The translations under genes and the position numbers were made by a program. Shown one piece after another: positions 1 through 7,946 of a stretch of 64,000 bases of DNA; within the stretch, counting starts at the first letter, position 1; each line of letters begins with the position of its first letter. The notes under the pieces were generated by a model. It ran no database searches. It was not told where the DNA came from and worked only from the letters and a program-made list of their open reading frames with translations. Source of the stretch: Prochlorococcus sp. AG-315-D17 (GTDB lineage: Bacteria; Cyanobacteriota; Cyanobacteriia; PCC-6307; Cyanobiaceae); NCBI GenBank assembly GCA_003283685.1, contig QBWD01000001.1, positions 1 through 64,000 of the forward strand. Reading direction: 5' to 3'.

Positions 1-1728
1 TTGAAATTCATATATATAATCAGCTCTCTCAATTGTAGATAATCTATGAGCGATTATTACGATAGTACACCGTCTACCGATTATCTCAATTGCTTCCATC
101 ACCTCTGCTTCAGTTCTAGTATCTAGAGAACTAGTAGCTTCATCTAAAACTAGTAATTTTGCTTTTCTATAAAAGGCTCTTGCTAAAGCTAATCTTTGCC
201 TTTGTCCACCAGAAAGTCTAATTCCATTTTCGCCTATTGTTGTATATAAACCCATGGGCATTTCATCTACTAAATCTGCCAGCTGCGCTGCATGAAGTGC
301 ATCCCAAACTCTGTCATGGTCAATTATTGTCTCTTCTAGTCCATAAGCAATATTGTCGATAATATTACTATTTAATAAAGTAATAGATTGGGGAACGTAA
401 GAACAACAACCTTGCCATGCAGGCACTTCAGATTCAGTTACCTCTACTCCATCAAGTAACAGACATCCTTCCGTTGGACGCAGTAGGCATAGTAATTGAT
501 TCGCTGTAGTTGTTTTTCCACTACCTGTTTCTCCCACGAATGCAACTCTTGCTCCAATAGGGATATTAATATTTATGTTTTTAAGTGTGTAAGTCTCACT
601 ATTTGGATACTGATAACTAATTTGTTTTAGTTTAATATTATTTCTAGGTTCAATACCTTCTTTGGATAATACACCAGGCGATCTTTTCGTAAGTCTTTGA
701 GAGGGTAGCTCTACTAATTTGAGAATTTCCTCTAAATCTGGAATTGAGGCACGTAATGAAGTTAATGCTCTAAAGGAATCTTGAAGTGGAGGTATTAATT
801 TGAGTGATGCAATAGCAATAGTTGCGAGAAATGGAATTATTTCAATAAGCATTGAATCATCTTTGCCCATAAAATAAGGAAATAGACCAATAGTAAAAAT
901 TAATGTAATACCAAAAGGTTCAATTAATGCTCTTGGGAATTCAGGTAAAACTTCAGCTTTCCATATAAAAGGAAATGCATTCTTGCCAGCTAAGATATAT
1001 TTTTTTTCAAAATAGGATTCTGAACCTGTTAGATGTACGTCAATAATAGTTCTCATAGATTCGGTTAGAACATTATTTGTTTGCTTCTCTAATTTAATTC
1101 TTTGTCTGGAGGCAAATCGAATAAAAGGTGTAACAAATAAAGAGATAAATATATAAAAAATAAGAAGGCTAATAATTAAATAAAGTGCTATTGACTTAGC
1201 AATAAAAAGAACTGCAATACATATAAATGATATGACACATAGACCACTAGCAATTTGAAGAATTGGTTTGACTAGGAATTCAGAAACCCTGGAAATATTT
1301 AGAAGTACTTTAGAAGATAAATCAGATTTTTTCTTATTTAAAAAGAATTCATATGGTTGTGCAAGTAATTTTCTTTGGGCAAGTTCTGATAAGTCTCGCC
1401 AGATTGCCACTCGAAGTCTTTCTTGCGACCCTCTAAGAAATAATTTTGAGAATGATGCTAACCAATTCATTGAAATATAAATAATGACTAAACTAAGAAT
1501 CTTCGTTTTTGGGTCTTCGGGTATTAACTCTTGAAAAGGTAAAGTAGGCTTATTTGCCTGTCCAATAAAGGTAGTAAATAGTCTAGAAACAATTCCTACT
1601 ACCATTACATCAACTAATCCAGTTAGTGCTGCTAAAGGTATGAGCTTAAAGAGCGACCTTTTTCTTTTTTTTGGTAGTATCTGAAAAAGACGTACCAAAA
1701 GTTTATAGGTTTTGCTGGTACGAATCAT
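1..1728 (-). CDS. ABC transporter, fused permease and ATPase (3' end outside window)
   Basis: About 576 residues are visible and the frame is open to the left edge, so the C-terminus is missing. The N-terminal half has several hydrophobic segments (about residues 25-310) of the type-1 exporter fold. The C-terminal half is a nucleotide-binding domain with Walker A GETGSGKTT near residue 400, signature LSGGQ near 506, Walker B VLDEATSSLD near 528 and the H-loop histidine near 560. This is the MsbA/PglK architecture, which usually works as a homodimer exporting lipids, lipid-linked sugars or peptides across the inner membrane. The substrate cannot be read from the sequence; a glycosyltransferase gene 750 bp away makes a surface-glycan role plausible (inference). 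The ATG at 1726-1728 is the first start in frame. Confidence 0.9.
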   Translation of the reverse strand, partial: MIRTSKTYKLLVRLFQILPKKRKRSLFKLIPLAALTGLVDVMVVGIVSRLFTTFIGQANKPTLPFQELIPEDPKTKILSLVIIYISMNWLASFSKLFLRGSQERLRVAIWRDLSELAQRKLLAQPYEFFLNKKKSDLSSKVLLNISRVSEFLVKPILQIASGLCVISFICIAVLFIAKSIALYLIISLLIFYIFISLFVTPFIRFASRQRIKLEKQTNNVLTESMRTIIDVHLTGSESYFEKKYILAGKNAFPFIWKAEVLPEFPRALIEPFGITLIFTIGLFPYFMGKDDSMLIEIIPFLATIAIASLKLIPPLQDSFRALTSLRASIPDLEEILKLVELPSQRLTKRSPGVLSKEGIEPRNNIKLKQISYQYPNSETYTLKNININIPIGARVAFVGETGSGKTTTANQLLCLLRPTEGCLLLDGVEVTESEVPAWQGCCSYVPQSITLLNSNIIDNIAYGLEETIIDHDRVWDALHAAQLADLVDEMPMGLYTTIGENGIRLSGGQRQRLALARAFYRKAKLLVLDEATSSLDTRTEAEVMEAIEIIGRRCTIVIIAHRLSTIERADYIYEFQ

Positions 1729-1918
1729 GCTATGAAATTACTTAAATCTAAGGAATTATTTATGCTTCATCAGCCAGTTCCTTGGCTGTTTGTTTTAGGT
1801 TTTTTTAACCACTCTATTTAAATGTAGGAAAATATTATCGTAAATAATCTTGATAGTAATTTTTTGGAATATATGTGTACTCGAATTTGGATCATTTGGT
1901 GGACATATTAAAATAATA

Positions 1919-2209
1919 TTATTTAATACTTTTCCTGGATAAAGTATAGACTATAAATATTAGAATAAGGAATGGTAGTGAATAAATTAAAGCTAAAAAA
2001 CCACTTACGAATATAAATATGCTGAATAATAATAAAAATCCTAATAATATTACCGTAAGAATTCTTTTTATACGATTCATCCAGAATTTACCTGTTATTT
2101 TTTCTAATTGTATTTGTACTCTCCTTCGTTCAAAATATAAATCTTTAAGTTTTTGTAGGTGCCAATTGATAGAATCTTCTATTTGATTTTTGTATATATT
2201 TTTTCCCAT
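1919..2209 (-). CDS. hypothetical membrane protein
   Basis: This 96-residue protein is not recognised. It has a charged, probably helical N-terminal half (to about residue 45, many Lys/Arg/Glu/Gln) followed by two adjacent hydrophobic segments (about 48-68 and 70-88) and a basic tail. The plan is that of a small inner-membrane protein with a cytoplasmic helix. It starts with ATG only 3 nt downstream of the stop of the minus-strand gene at 2213-2434, so the two are probably one transcript. It may be an accessory gene linked to the neighbouring ABC exporter and glycosyltransferase. No function is assigned. Confidence 0.5.
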   Translation of the reverse strand: MGKNIYKNQIEDSINWHLQKLKDLYFERRRVQIQLEKITGKFWMNRIKRILTVILLGFLLLFSIFIFVSGFLALIYSLPFLILIFIVYTLSRKSIK

Positions 2210-2212
2210 TTT

Positions 2213-2434
2213 TTAAATTAAATTATTAGGCTTTGAGAAAGTAGCTCTAAGTTTTACAATTTGAGCTTCACAAAGAGCCTTGCTATTTTGTGCAATTTCC
2301 CTATCAATTTTTATAAGTTGAGTTTTGATCTTGTTCTGAATTCCAAAATTATCAGATGCGGTATATGTTGTAATTTGATTACTGGTATTTTTTTTATATC
2401 TGAAAAACTTGTAAAAAAAGTTTGAATCCAACAT
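2213..2434 (-). CDS. hypothetical protein, soluble, 73 aa
   Basis: An unrecognised 73-residue ORF with an aromatic and basic N-terminus and a helical, Lys/Gln/Glu-rich second half. It lies directly upstream of the small membrane-protein gene at 1919-2209 (3-nt gap) and diverges from the glycosyltransferase gene at 2484, leaving about 50 nt for two promoters. No domain motif or signal peptide is visible. It is supported only by being open, starting with ATG and sitting in an operon-like arrangement, so it could be spurious. Confidence 0.4.
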   Translation of the reverse strand: MLDSNFFYKFFRYKKNTSNQITTYTASDNFGIQNKIKTQLIKIDREIAQNSKALCEAQIVKLRATFSKPNNLI

Positions 2435-2483
2435 CCCAATGACTATTATTTGAAAAAGATTTACTGATCTACTTATTATAGCT

Positions 2484-3548
2484 ATGCTATCTCTGGTTTT
2501 TAATGGAAGTTATATAGCTCGCAAAAATACAGGAATAGGAGTTGTTTCTAAAGAACTTAGTACTTCTTTCTCCAAGCCTATGTTCACGACACTTATTCCT
2601 AAAGATATAGGTCTTAGAGGCGATATTTGCATTCCAAATAATTTTTCCCCACATCATGGATTTAAGGGGCATCTAAGACGTATGTTCTGGGTTCAAAGTA
2701 AGCTACCTCAAATTATTAAGAATCTAAATGCTGATTACTTATTTTCACCTTTATTAGAAGCACCATTATTTACTAATGTTAAATCAATTGTTTTAGCTCA
2801 TGATTTGATTCCACTAAGATATCCTTCATCTTCAATTTTAACTTTATTTTATTTAACTTATATTCCTCTTGTATTACAACAATCGAAATTGATCTTCTGT
2901 AATTCTATATCAACAGCAAATGATTTGAAATGTTTTTATAAAGTACCACAACATAAATTGTTTCCTATAAAATTAGGTTTCAATAATGAAAAGTATTATC
3001 CAACTAAACATAATAAGGAAAATTTTTTTCTAATTATTGGTAGGCATAATCCACATAAGAATTTAGAAAGGATTCTCAGTGCTTTTGCATTATCTAATCA
3101 AAAGGGGTATAAGCTTGTTTTTGTAGGACCATTTGATAAAAGATACACTCCAAAACTTTTACAGCTAACGAATGATTTAAATATCGGACATTTATGTGAG
3201 TGGAGAGGTTGGATAGGTGATCATGAGAAATTAGTCTTATTAAATCAATGCAAAGCCCTAATTATTGCTAGCCTTTGGGAAGGCTTTGGGTTGCCAGCTT
3301 TAGAGGCTATGGCTTGTGGTACTCCTGTTATAGCTTCTAATAAAGGGGCTCTTCCTGAAGTTGTTGCTGATTGTGGCATTTTGATTAACCCATTAGATAC
3401 GTGTTCAATTGCTTCTGCTATTAATCAAATTATTCATGATGATATTTGGGTTAATAATGTTATGAAGAAAGGACCTCATCGAGCAGCATCTTTTAGTTGG
3501 CTAAATACCACAAATCAGATCGAAAAAATAATCAAAGAAAACCATTGA
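2484..3548 (+). CDS. glycosyltransferase, group 1 (GT4-like)
   Basis: A 354-residue protein with the GT-B plan. The N-terminal half carries an NTGIGVVSKEL segment near residue 15, like the glycine-rich acceptor-side loop of GT4 enzymes. The C-terminal half has the nucleotide-sugar site, with IIGRHNPHKNLER near 190 and EGFGLPALEAMACGTPVIA near 265, which contains the E-x7-E motif of retaining GT4 enzymes. It most likely transfers a sugar to a growing polysaccharide or lipid carrier at the cytoplasmic face of the membrane. Donor and acceptor are unknown. It stands alone on the plus strand, divergent from two small orphan genes, and fits a surface-glycan region with the ABC exporter at 1-1728. 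Confidence 0.9.
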   Translation: MLSLVFNGSYIARKNTGIGVVSKELSTSFSKPMFTTLIPKDIGLRGDICIPNNFSPHHGFKGHLRRMFWVQSKLPQIIKNLNADYLFSPLLEAPLFTNVKSIVLAHDLIPLRYPSSSILTLFYLTYIPLVLQQSKLIFCNSISTANDLKCFYKVPQHKLFPIKLGFNNEKYYPTKHNKENFFLIIGRHNPHKNLERILSAFALSNQKGYKLVFVGPFDKRYTPKLLQLTNDLNIGHLCEWRGWIGDHEKLVLLNQCKALIIASLWEGFGLPALEAMACGTPVIASNKGALPEVVADCGILINPLDTCSIASAINQIIHDDIWVNNVMKKGPHRAASFSWLNTTNQIEKIIKENH

Positions 3549-3637
3549 ATTTATATATATTTTGAATTTTTAACTTGTATTTGCCTCTAGATTGTAAATT
3601 AGTAACGGTATCAAATGTTGAAATCAATAAATGCTAA

Positions 3638-3643
3638 TATAAT
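3638..3643 (+). promoter_or_regulatory. candidate -10 element for the small gene at 3667
   Basis: A perfect TATAAT hexamer lies 24 nt before the ATG of the 57-residue gene. No good -35 is present at 17 nt (TTGAAA occurs with a 14-nt spacer), which is common for cyanobacterial promoters but leaves the call weak. Confidence 0.3.
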
Positions 3644-3666
3644 TATTTTATAGTTTTCTTTTGAGT

Positions 3667-3840
3667 ATGCCTAGTCCTAAAGTTAAGAAACAGGAAAGGA
3701 TTAAGAATAGTGATGTTGATGATAAAAAGGTTAGTTCCCCAAGAACAGCCAAAATAGTTCTCTTTGTGTTCGGTGTAGGACCTTTAATGTTGATGAGTTT
3801 ATTTTTATTTTCAAAAGGTTTTTTTGCTCCCCCCGCATGA
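3667..3840 (+). CDS. small single-span membrane protein, 57 aa
   Basis: The ORF begins MPSPKVKKQERIKNSD and ends KGFFAPPA. It has a basic, polar N-terminal half (residues 1-28), one hydrophobic span (about 30-50, with VFGVGPLMLMSLFLF) and a short Pro-rich tail. The positive-inside rule predicts a cytoplasmic N-terminus. The layout is typical of small thylakoid or plasma-membrane proteins in marine picocyanobacteria, but I do not recognise the family. A TATAAT element upstream and lack of overlap with other genes support it as real. Confidence 0.65.
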   Translation: MPSPKVKKQERIKNSDVDDKKVSSPRTAKIVLFVFGVGPLMLMSLFLFSKGFFAPPA

Positions 3841-4049
3841 TTTAGGCATCTTGAAAAGATTAAATTTCTTTTTACAAATGAATAATATTCTTAAAAACTT
3901 TTAGAAATAGTCTTATTGAATTAATTCTTTTAGAAAAGAAATTGTTTAGCAAATGACTTGGACTGGTTCTATACTTAATGTTTGATGATGATGACGTAAA
4001 TCACTTCTCTTTCGTTTGTAGCTAAAGTAAATTTTTAATCCTATCTCTG

Positions 4050-4367
4050 ATGCAACTCTATTTAGTTGATTGTCAGTTTCCTGATATAGCTAATCAGGTT
4101 TCTGCTTATAAACAGTTTGTTGAACTATGGGAGAATGGGGGAATGTCAAAACAAGATAATTTTGATGGCTTTGAAATGCTTTTTCGGGTTCATGCTCCTG
4201 GGGAGGGTCGTGTTGTGATTCTATGTAATGCAAAGAGTGATAAAGAGCTTTTCCTTCATTTTTCACCTTGGAGAGCGCAGTTTGGTATTGATATGGAAAT
4301 GACACCAGTTATCAGTTGTCAAAATGTTGTTGATTATCACAAAGAGTTATTTGAAAAAATGAAATAA
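4050..4367 (+). CDS. DUF3303 family protein
   Basis: A 105-residue soluble protein with the DUF3303 pattern: an N-terminal strand (MQLYLVDCQF), a central GFEMLFRVHAPGEGR segment near residue 40, and FLHFSPWRAQFGIDMEM near 75. The fold resembles small ferredoxin-like alpha/beta domains, and its biochemical role is unknown. It is monocistronic, with about 200 nt of non-coding DNA on each side, and is followed by a long AT-rich stem-loop that probably ends its transcript. Confidence 0.8.
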   Translation: MQLYLVDCQFPDIANQVSAYKQFVELWENGGMSKQDNFDGFEMLFRVHAPGEGRVVILCNAKSDKELFLHFSPWRAQFGIDMEMTPVISCQNVVDYHKELFEKMK

Positions 4368-4373
4368 ATATTA

Positions 4374-4407
4374 GTTACTTAAATTTCCCAGGCTAGATTT
4401 AAGTAAC
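4374..4407 (+). terminator. AT-rich stem-loop after the DUF3303 gene
   Basis: GTTACTTAAAT at 4374-4384 is perfectly complementary to ATTTAAGTAAC at 4397-4407, giving an 11-bp stem with a 12-nt loop, 6 nt after the stop codon. The stem is AT-rich and the following tract is only partly T-rich, so it may act as a weak terminator or as a 3'-end stabiliser. Confidence 0.45.
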
Positions 4408-4590
4408 AATTTAATAAATTAAACAGCAAAAATTTTAAGCCTAAAAATTACATTTCTTTCTAGAGAAATATTTTTTAAACTTAGTTTATTTCACCTAGAG
4501 GAATTGCTAAATCATAGGTATTTCAATTCAATTGCCCTAGCTGATTTTGTTGTTTATTTCTTGTGATATAAAACTTTGCCCTTTCTGATT

Positions 4591-4613
4591 AAAAAGGAGC
4601 CCTCGCAGGCTCC
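4591..4613 (-). terminator. intrinsic terminator of ssrA
   Basis: On the minus strand GGAGCC (4613-4608) pairs with GGCTCC (4601-4596) around a 6-nt loop, followed immediately by TTTTT (4595-4591). This GC-rich hairpin plus U-tract sits right at the 3' end of the tmRNA precursor. Confidence 0.8.
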
Positions 4614-4853
4614 ATGGATCACTTGGTTAATAAGGCTGACCTGACCCCATCTCCTTTTAAAAGGTCAAGCAGCAACAGGGGCTGTTTGACGGGAGAAACT
4701 AACGATGTTGTTAGCAGTTATGGTTTCGCTCGAGCCGAGCAGGCTTCAGTTACCCGCCTGATACCCCGTCGAAACCATTGCAGCCCCATTTATGGAGCTG
4801 AGCGGAATCGAACCGCTGTCCGAGATACTGGTATGGATCACCTAGTCCATTAA
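4596..4853 (-). ncRNA. ssrA: tmRNA, circularly permuted two-piece form
   Basis: Read on the minus strand, the acceptor piece comes first. It has a T-arm and acceptor strand ending CAGCTCC plus a discriminator A at about 4793, then a 5-nt spacer, then the coding piece starting GGGGCTG at 4787. These two ends form the 7-bp acceptor stem. The tag reading frame gives (A)NNIVSFSRQTAPVAA followed by TGA, close to known marine cyanobacterial tags. CCA is not encoded, so it must be added after processing. tmRNA rescues stalled ribosomes with SmpB and marks products for proteolysis. The 5' end is estimated from the predicted promoter; processing sites are inferred. Confidence 0.93.
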
Positions 4854-4859
4854 AAATAG

Positions 4860-4888
4860 ACATTACTATTCTGACAGATTTCTGACAA
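4860..4888 (-). promoter_or_regulatory. predicted sigma-70 promoter of ssrA
   Basis: On the minus strand TTGTCA (4888-4883) and TAATGT (4865-4860) are separated by exactly 17 nt. This places transcription start near 4853, just before the acceptor piece of the tmRNA precursor. Confidence 0.5.
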
Positions 4889-4942
4889 TGCATCCATTAA
4901 TGTTTAAAGCCCCCCTTCATTGTTTTTTCTAAGTACTTCAAG

Positions 4943-6070
4943 ATGATGAAAGTCGTTGCTTCTATTTCTCAAGGCCTGGAAAAAGAGGGAGCCAGTGAAT
5001 TAATTGAATTAGGGGCTAAATCCGTTAAGGCTTCCAGAAGACATATTTTATTTGAGGCTGATATGACTTGTTTATACAGGGTACATTTACAAGCCCGTTT
5101 GCCTTTTAGGTTCTTAAGAGAAATCGCTAGATTTGATTGTAATGGTCCAGATGATTTATATATCGGTATTCAAAGATCGATTCATTGGACCAATTGGCTA
5201 AATCCTTCAAAAAGTTTTCGTATAGATGTTACTGGGGTTGGATCTGGTTTATCACATTCCCATTTTACTGCTTTGAAAGTCAAAAATGCAATTATTGATT
5301 TACAGAGACGCATTTGGGGGCAGCGATCAAGTATTGATTTAAAAAAACCAGATATTTGTTTTCATTTACATTTAGCAAATAATGAGGCTGTTTTTAGTGT
5401 TGATGGTTCTTATTCAAGTTTACATAAAAGAGGATATAAACCTGCTATGGGTATAGCGCCCATTAAGGAGAACTTAGCTGCGGGCTTGATGCGAATGACT
5501 GAATGGGATGGAACAATACATTTGGTAGATCCTTTATGTGGTTCGGGGACATTCTTAATTGAGGCAGTAAGCAATCTTCTTGGTATCTCATATGCTAAAG
5601 ACAAGCAATTTCTTTTTGAAAATTGGCCAGATTTTGATACATCTTTGTGGAATAGAGAATTAAATATTGCTAAGAATTCCAAACCTATTATTAATAAAAT
5701 ACCTAAAATAATAGGCTGTGAGTTAGATGAATTCATAGCTACCTCTGCTGAAAATAATGTTCTTCAATCAGGGTTGGAAAATTATATTGAAATACGAAAC
5801 TGTCCTTTCCAGGAATTGAAATTACCCAATGGGAAAGGACTTTTGGTCTGTAATCCTCCATATGGGAAAAGAATAGGAGATGAAAGTAAATTACCTCTTC
5901 TCTATAAAGAATTAGGTTCTTTTTGCAAAAAAGAAGCATCTGGTTGGGATCTTTGGCTTTTAAATGGCAATCCAAACTTAAGTAAACATCTAGGAATGAA
6001 AGCCACTCAACGTTTTCAAGTGAATAATGGCTCTATTGATTGTCGATGGTTAAATTATAAAATTAAATGA
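4943..6070 (+). CDS. THUMP-type RNA methyltransferase (RlmL/Trm14-like)
   Basis: A 375-residue protein with an N-terminal THUMP-like RNA-binding region (about 1-160) and a C-terminal class I SAM methyltransferase. The SAM motif I region reads DPLCGSGTFLIEA near residue 196. The catalytic motif NPPYG near 303 is of the N-PP-Y/F type used to methylate exocyclic amines, as in N2-methylguanosine formation by RlmL-type enzymes. It probably modifies 23S rRNA or tRNA; the exact target is not deducible. Two ATG codons are adjacent, at 4943 and 4946. It converges with the minus-strand gene ending at 6072, with one base between their stops. Confidence 0.85.
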   Translation: MMKVVASISQGLEKEGASELIELGAKSVKASRRHILFEADMTCLYRVHLQARLPFRFLREIARFDCNGPDDLYIGIQRSIHWTNWLNPSKSFRIDVTGVGSGLSHSHFTALKVKNAIIDLQRRIWGQRSSIDLKKPDICFHLHLANNEAVFSVDGSYSSLHKRGYKPAMGIAPIKENLAAGLMRMTEWDGTIHLVDPLCGSGTFLIEAVSNLLGISYAKDKQFLFENWPDFDTSLWNRELNIAKNSKPIINKIPKIIGCELDEFIATSAENNVLQSGLENYIEIRNCPFQELKLPNGKGLLVCNPPYGKRIGDESKLPLLYKELGSFCKKEASGWDLWLLNGNPNLSKHLGMKATQRFQVNNGSIDCRWLNYKIK

Positions 6071-6071
6071 T

Positions 6072-6458
6072 TTAATTTTTTCCCAGAACTGCATTTGTAG
6101 TTTTTGTTATTCCTTTTAAAGTATCTGGAAGGTAAGGACCTTTAGCTAAATATCCTCCAATACGTAAACTTATACCAGCTAAAATAAGATTTATAAAAAC
6201 TAAAGTAAAAATTGTAGATATAATATTTAATTCAAATAATTCTTTTATCCATATTCCTACTATTAATTCAAAACCTAATAAAGCAAATACCATCAACACG
6301 CCGCCTGTCGCTAAGAAAATCCCACCACTAATTAGGCGCCGTTTCTCTCTATCCATTTCCTGGAGTGCAATGCGCACATGAAGATCCATCACTGAGCTGG
6401 CAAGTGCAGTCACCCTTGCGGCAGCTCCTAAACCCTTTTTGCGTTCTGAGTTGGTCAT
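6072..6458 (-). CDS. phage-holin-like (Hol_X/DUF1469) membrane protein
   Basis: A 128-residue protein with an N-terminal amphipathic stretch (residues 5-45) and two long hydrophobic spans (about 45-70 and 78-102), the layout of the putative actinobacterial holin-X family, which is widespread as an ordinary chromosomal gene. No evidence of a phage is present here. Its ATG at 6458-6456 shares the A with the TAA stop of the upstream gene (TAATG), which implies translational coupling. With that neighbour it likely forms a two-gene envelope or membrane-organising unit (inference). Confidence 0.75.
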   Translation of the reverse strand: MTNSERKKGLGAAARVTALASSVMDLHVRIALQEMDREKRRLISGGIFLATGGVLMVFALLGFELIVGIWIKELFELNIISTIFTLVFINLILAGISLRIGGYLAKGPYLPDTLKGITKTTNAVLGKN

Positions 6459-6922
6459 TAGGACCTTTTGCCTCCAGCTAAAATGAGACCGAAGACAACT
6501 CCAATACCAGCAGCGATTCCAATAGCTAAAAGAGGCCTTTTTCGGACTGGTTTTTCAATTCGCGGCCTTAAAGTTGTATTTAATTCATCAAGAAGCTCTT
6601 CTAGTTGTTTTTCAAGTGGCTCTAAACTTTCTGATAACCCTTTTGTTTTGTCACTTGCTGCATTGAAAAGTTCTTCTAGTTGTTCTATTACTCCATTACT
6701 GTTTTTACCTGAGTGATGAGCTATGACATTTATCAAGTCATCTAAGCTGCCTCTAGTGGCTTCTAGGGTTTGTTTGGCCATATCTGGCCAGCGCTCTTGA
6801 ATCTTGGGGAGCAAATCATCAAACTGCTCACTGAACCACCGCTCTGATAATTGTTCAGTAAAAACTTCTTCAGTTTCAACTGAATTAGAGGGTTGGGGTG
6901 ATGAGGAATTCACCGATTCCAT
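6458..6922 (-). CDS. helical protein with C-terminal membrane anchor (DUF883/ElaB-like layout)
   Basis: About 154 residues. The long central helix is rich in Glu, Leu and Gln (about 45-115), followed by a basic RPRIEKPVRKRP segment and one Gly/Ala-rich C-terminal span (LAIGIAAGIGVVFGLILAGG). This layout resembles the YqjD/ElaB (DUF883) tail-anchored family, although sequence identity cannot be judged. I chose the ATG at 6922, preceded by AGG 5 nt upstream, over a TTG at 6946. It is translationally coupled to the holin-like gene downstream, and such pairs are found together in many bacteria. Function unknown. Confidence 0.65.
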   Translation of the reverse strand: MESVNSSSPQPSNSVETEEVFTEQLSERWFSEQFDDLLPKIQERWPDMAKQTLEATRGSLDDLINVIAHHSGKNSNGVIEQLEELFNAASDKTKGLSESLEPLEKQLEELLDELNTTLRPRIEKPVRKRPLLAIGIAAGIGVVFGLILAGGKRS

Positions 6923-7141
6923 GAAACCTAAAGGTTTTACAAACAATAGTGAGATATTTGCTCAATAGAAACCCCCCTTGTTTAATTCATTTGTTAAAAG
7001 CAAACGCAGAATCAATACTTTTTGCTGTGAGAAATGTTTGAAGTGCAAAATTTAATAACATTTTTAAGTCTTCTTCCATTACATCTATTGCTATCTGAAT
7101 ACTTCTAGTGCTAAAGCTCCTTAGTATCTCCATTAGTACTC

Positions 7142-7279
7142 ATGGGCGTCGGATTTTTAACAATGGTTTTTGCGTCAAATGCCATCCCTACAGATTTCGG
7201 TCTTGTCTTAGCATCAATCGCAGGTGCTGGAAGTCTTCTTTTGATTGCTTTGAGATTTGTTCCTGAGGCTAAAAGCTGA
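7142..7279 (+). CDS. small hydrophobic protein, 45 aa
   Basis: The ORF begins MGVGFLTMVFASNAIP and ends RFVPEAKS. Two hydrophobic stretches (about 3-12 and 20-40, the second Gly/Ala/Leu-rich) suggest a one- or two-span membrane peptide, in the size range of small photosynthetic-complex subunits. I do not recognise the family. An in-frame stop lies 10 codons upstream and there are no other ATG starts, so the start is well defined. It diverges from the membrane-protein pair at 6458-6922. Confidence 0.6.
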   Translation: MGVGFLTMVFASNAIPTDFGLVLASIAGAGSLLLIALRFVPEAKS

Positions 7280-7405
7280 TCAGGTACTCATCATTATAAG
7301 TATTTTTTGAGGAGTTAAGACTCTTGAGCGTTTTTCATGGAAAATTTCTTATAGCTCTTTTTCTTTGAATTTTGGATATAAGAAGAAAACATCAATCAAA
7401 GTTGC

Positions 7406-7428
7406 TTGACATAAGAATTTCTTTTTAA
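7406..7428 (+). promoter_or_regulatory. weak candidate promoter for the gene at 7481
   Basis: A consensus TTGACA at 7406-7411 is followed after 17 nt by a poor -10 match (TAAAGC); TAATAA also occurs but with only a 14-nt spacer. The position, about 50-60 nt before the TTG start, is reasonable for the unit leading into smc. Confidence 0.25.
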
Positions 7429-7480
7429 TAAAGCTATCAAGCAATTAATTTGTTTATTATTTATTTAGGCTTCTCTTGAA

Positions 7481-7870
7481 TTGATTTTGAAGATTGATGA
7501 GAAAAAATTTCGTTGGGTTTTATTGAGGCACATTGACGCCCCTGATGATTTAAAAAAAATTCATTTTGACTTACTTTTGGAAGATTTAAAGTGCTGTAGA
7601 ACTTGGCGCTTGAGCGAAATTCCTTATTTAAACGGACCTTTCGTAGAGGCAATTTATTCTTCTCCTCATAAACTTGAGTGGCTTGATGTTATTGAAAAAG
7701 CTGTGTCTGGTGATAGAGGATGGGCAAAAAGAATCAAAAAAGGAATAATATTTGATTCTTTACCTTTGCTTGAAACTAGCTCTCTAGATTTAAGTGCAAC
7801 TTGGGATGATCAGGAGGTGATCTTGGAGATTAATAGAAATGGTTGTAGGGTTAGGTCTCCAAAAAACTAA
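7481..7870 (+). CDS. conserved-looking hypothetical protein
   Basis: A 129-residue soluble protein with an alternating charged/hydrophobic pattern typical of a compact alpha/beta domain. Notable segments are KFRWVLLRHIDAP near residue 9, HFDLLLED near 27 and RTWRLSEIPYLNG near 39. This start of the RHxxxPxHxDLxLE type looks like small domains related to the DNA ligase D 3'-phosphoesterase family, but the similarity is loose and I do not rely on it. TTG is the only plausible start. It lies 76 nt upstream of smc on the same strand and is probably co-transcribed with it. Confidence 0.65.
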   Translation: MILKIDEKKFRWVLLRHIDAPDDLKKIHFDLLLEDLKCCRTWRLSEIPYLNGPFVEAIYSSPHKLEWLDVIEKAVSGDRGWAKRIKKGIIFDSLPLLETSSLDLSATWDDQEVILEINRNGCRVRSPKN

Positions 7871-7946
7871 ATATTTTATGTGAGCACACATGACTTGAGT
7901 TTCTGTGATATTTCGCTAATGTCATTGATATTGTGGATGCAATCTA

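Noticed and set aside
1762..1821. 19-codon frame after AAGGA, with a hairpin CAGCCA/TGGCTG and T-rich tail
   Set aside because: Too short to support as a gene. The hairpin faces plus-strand transcription, but no plus-strand gene lies upstream, so I do not call a terminator.
4614..4853. Open frame of 79 codons on the plus strand
   Set aside because: It runs antisense through the tmRNA gene; the RNA structure explains the sequence fully.
6072..6458. Prophage remnant suggested by the holin-like protein
   Set aside because: No other phage gene is near and Hol_X-type proteins are common chromosomal genes.
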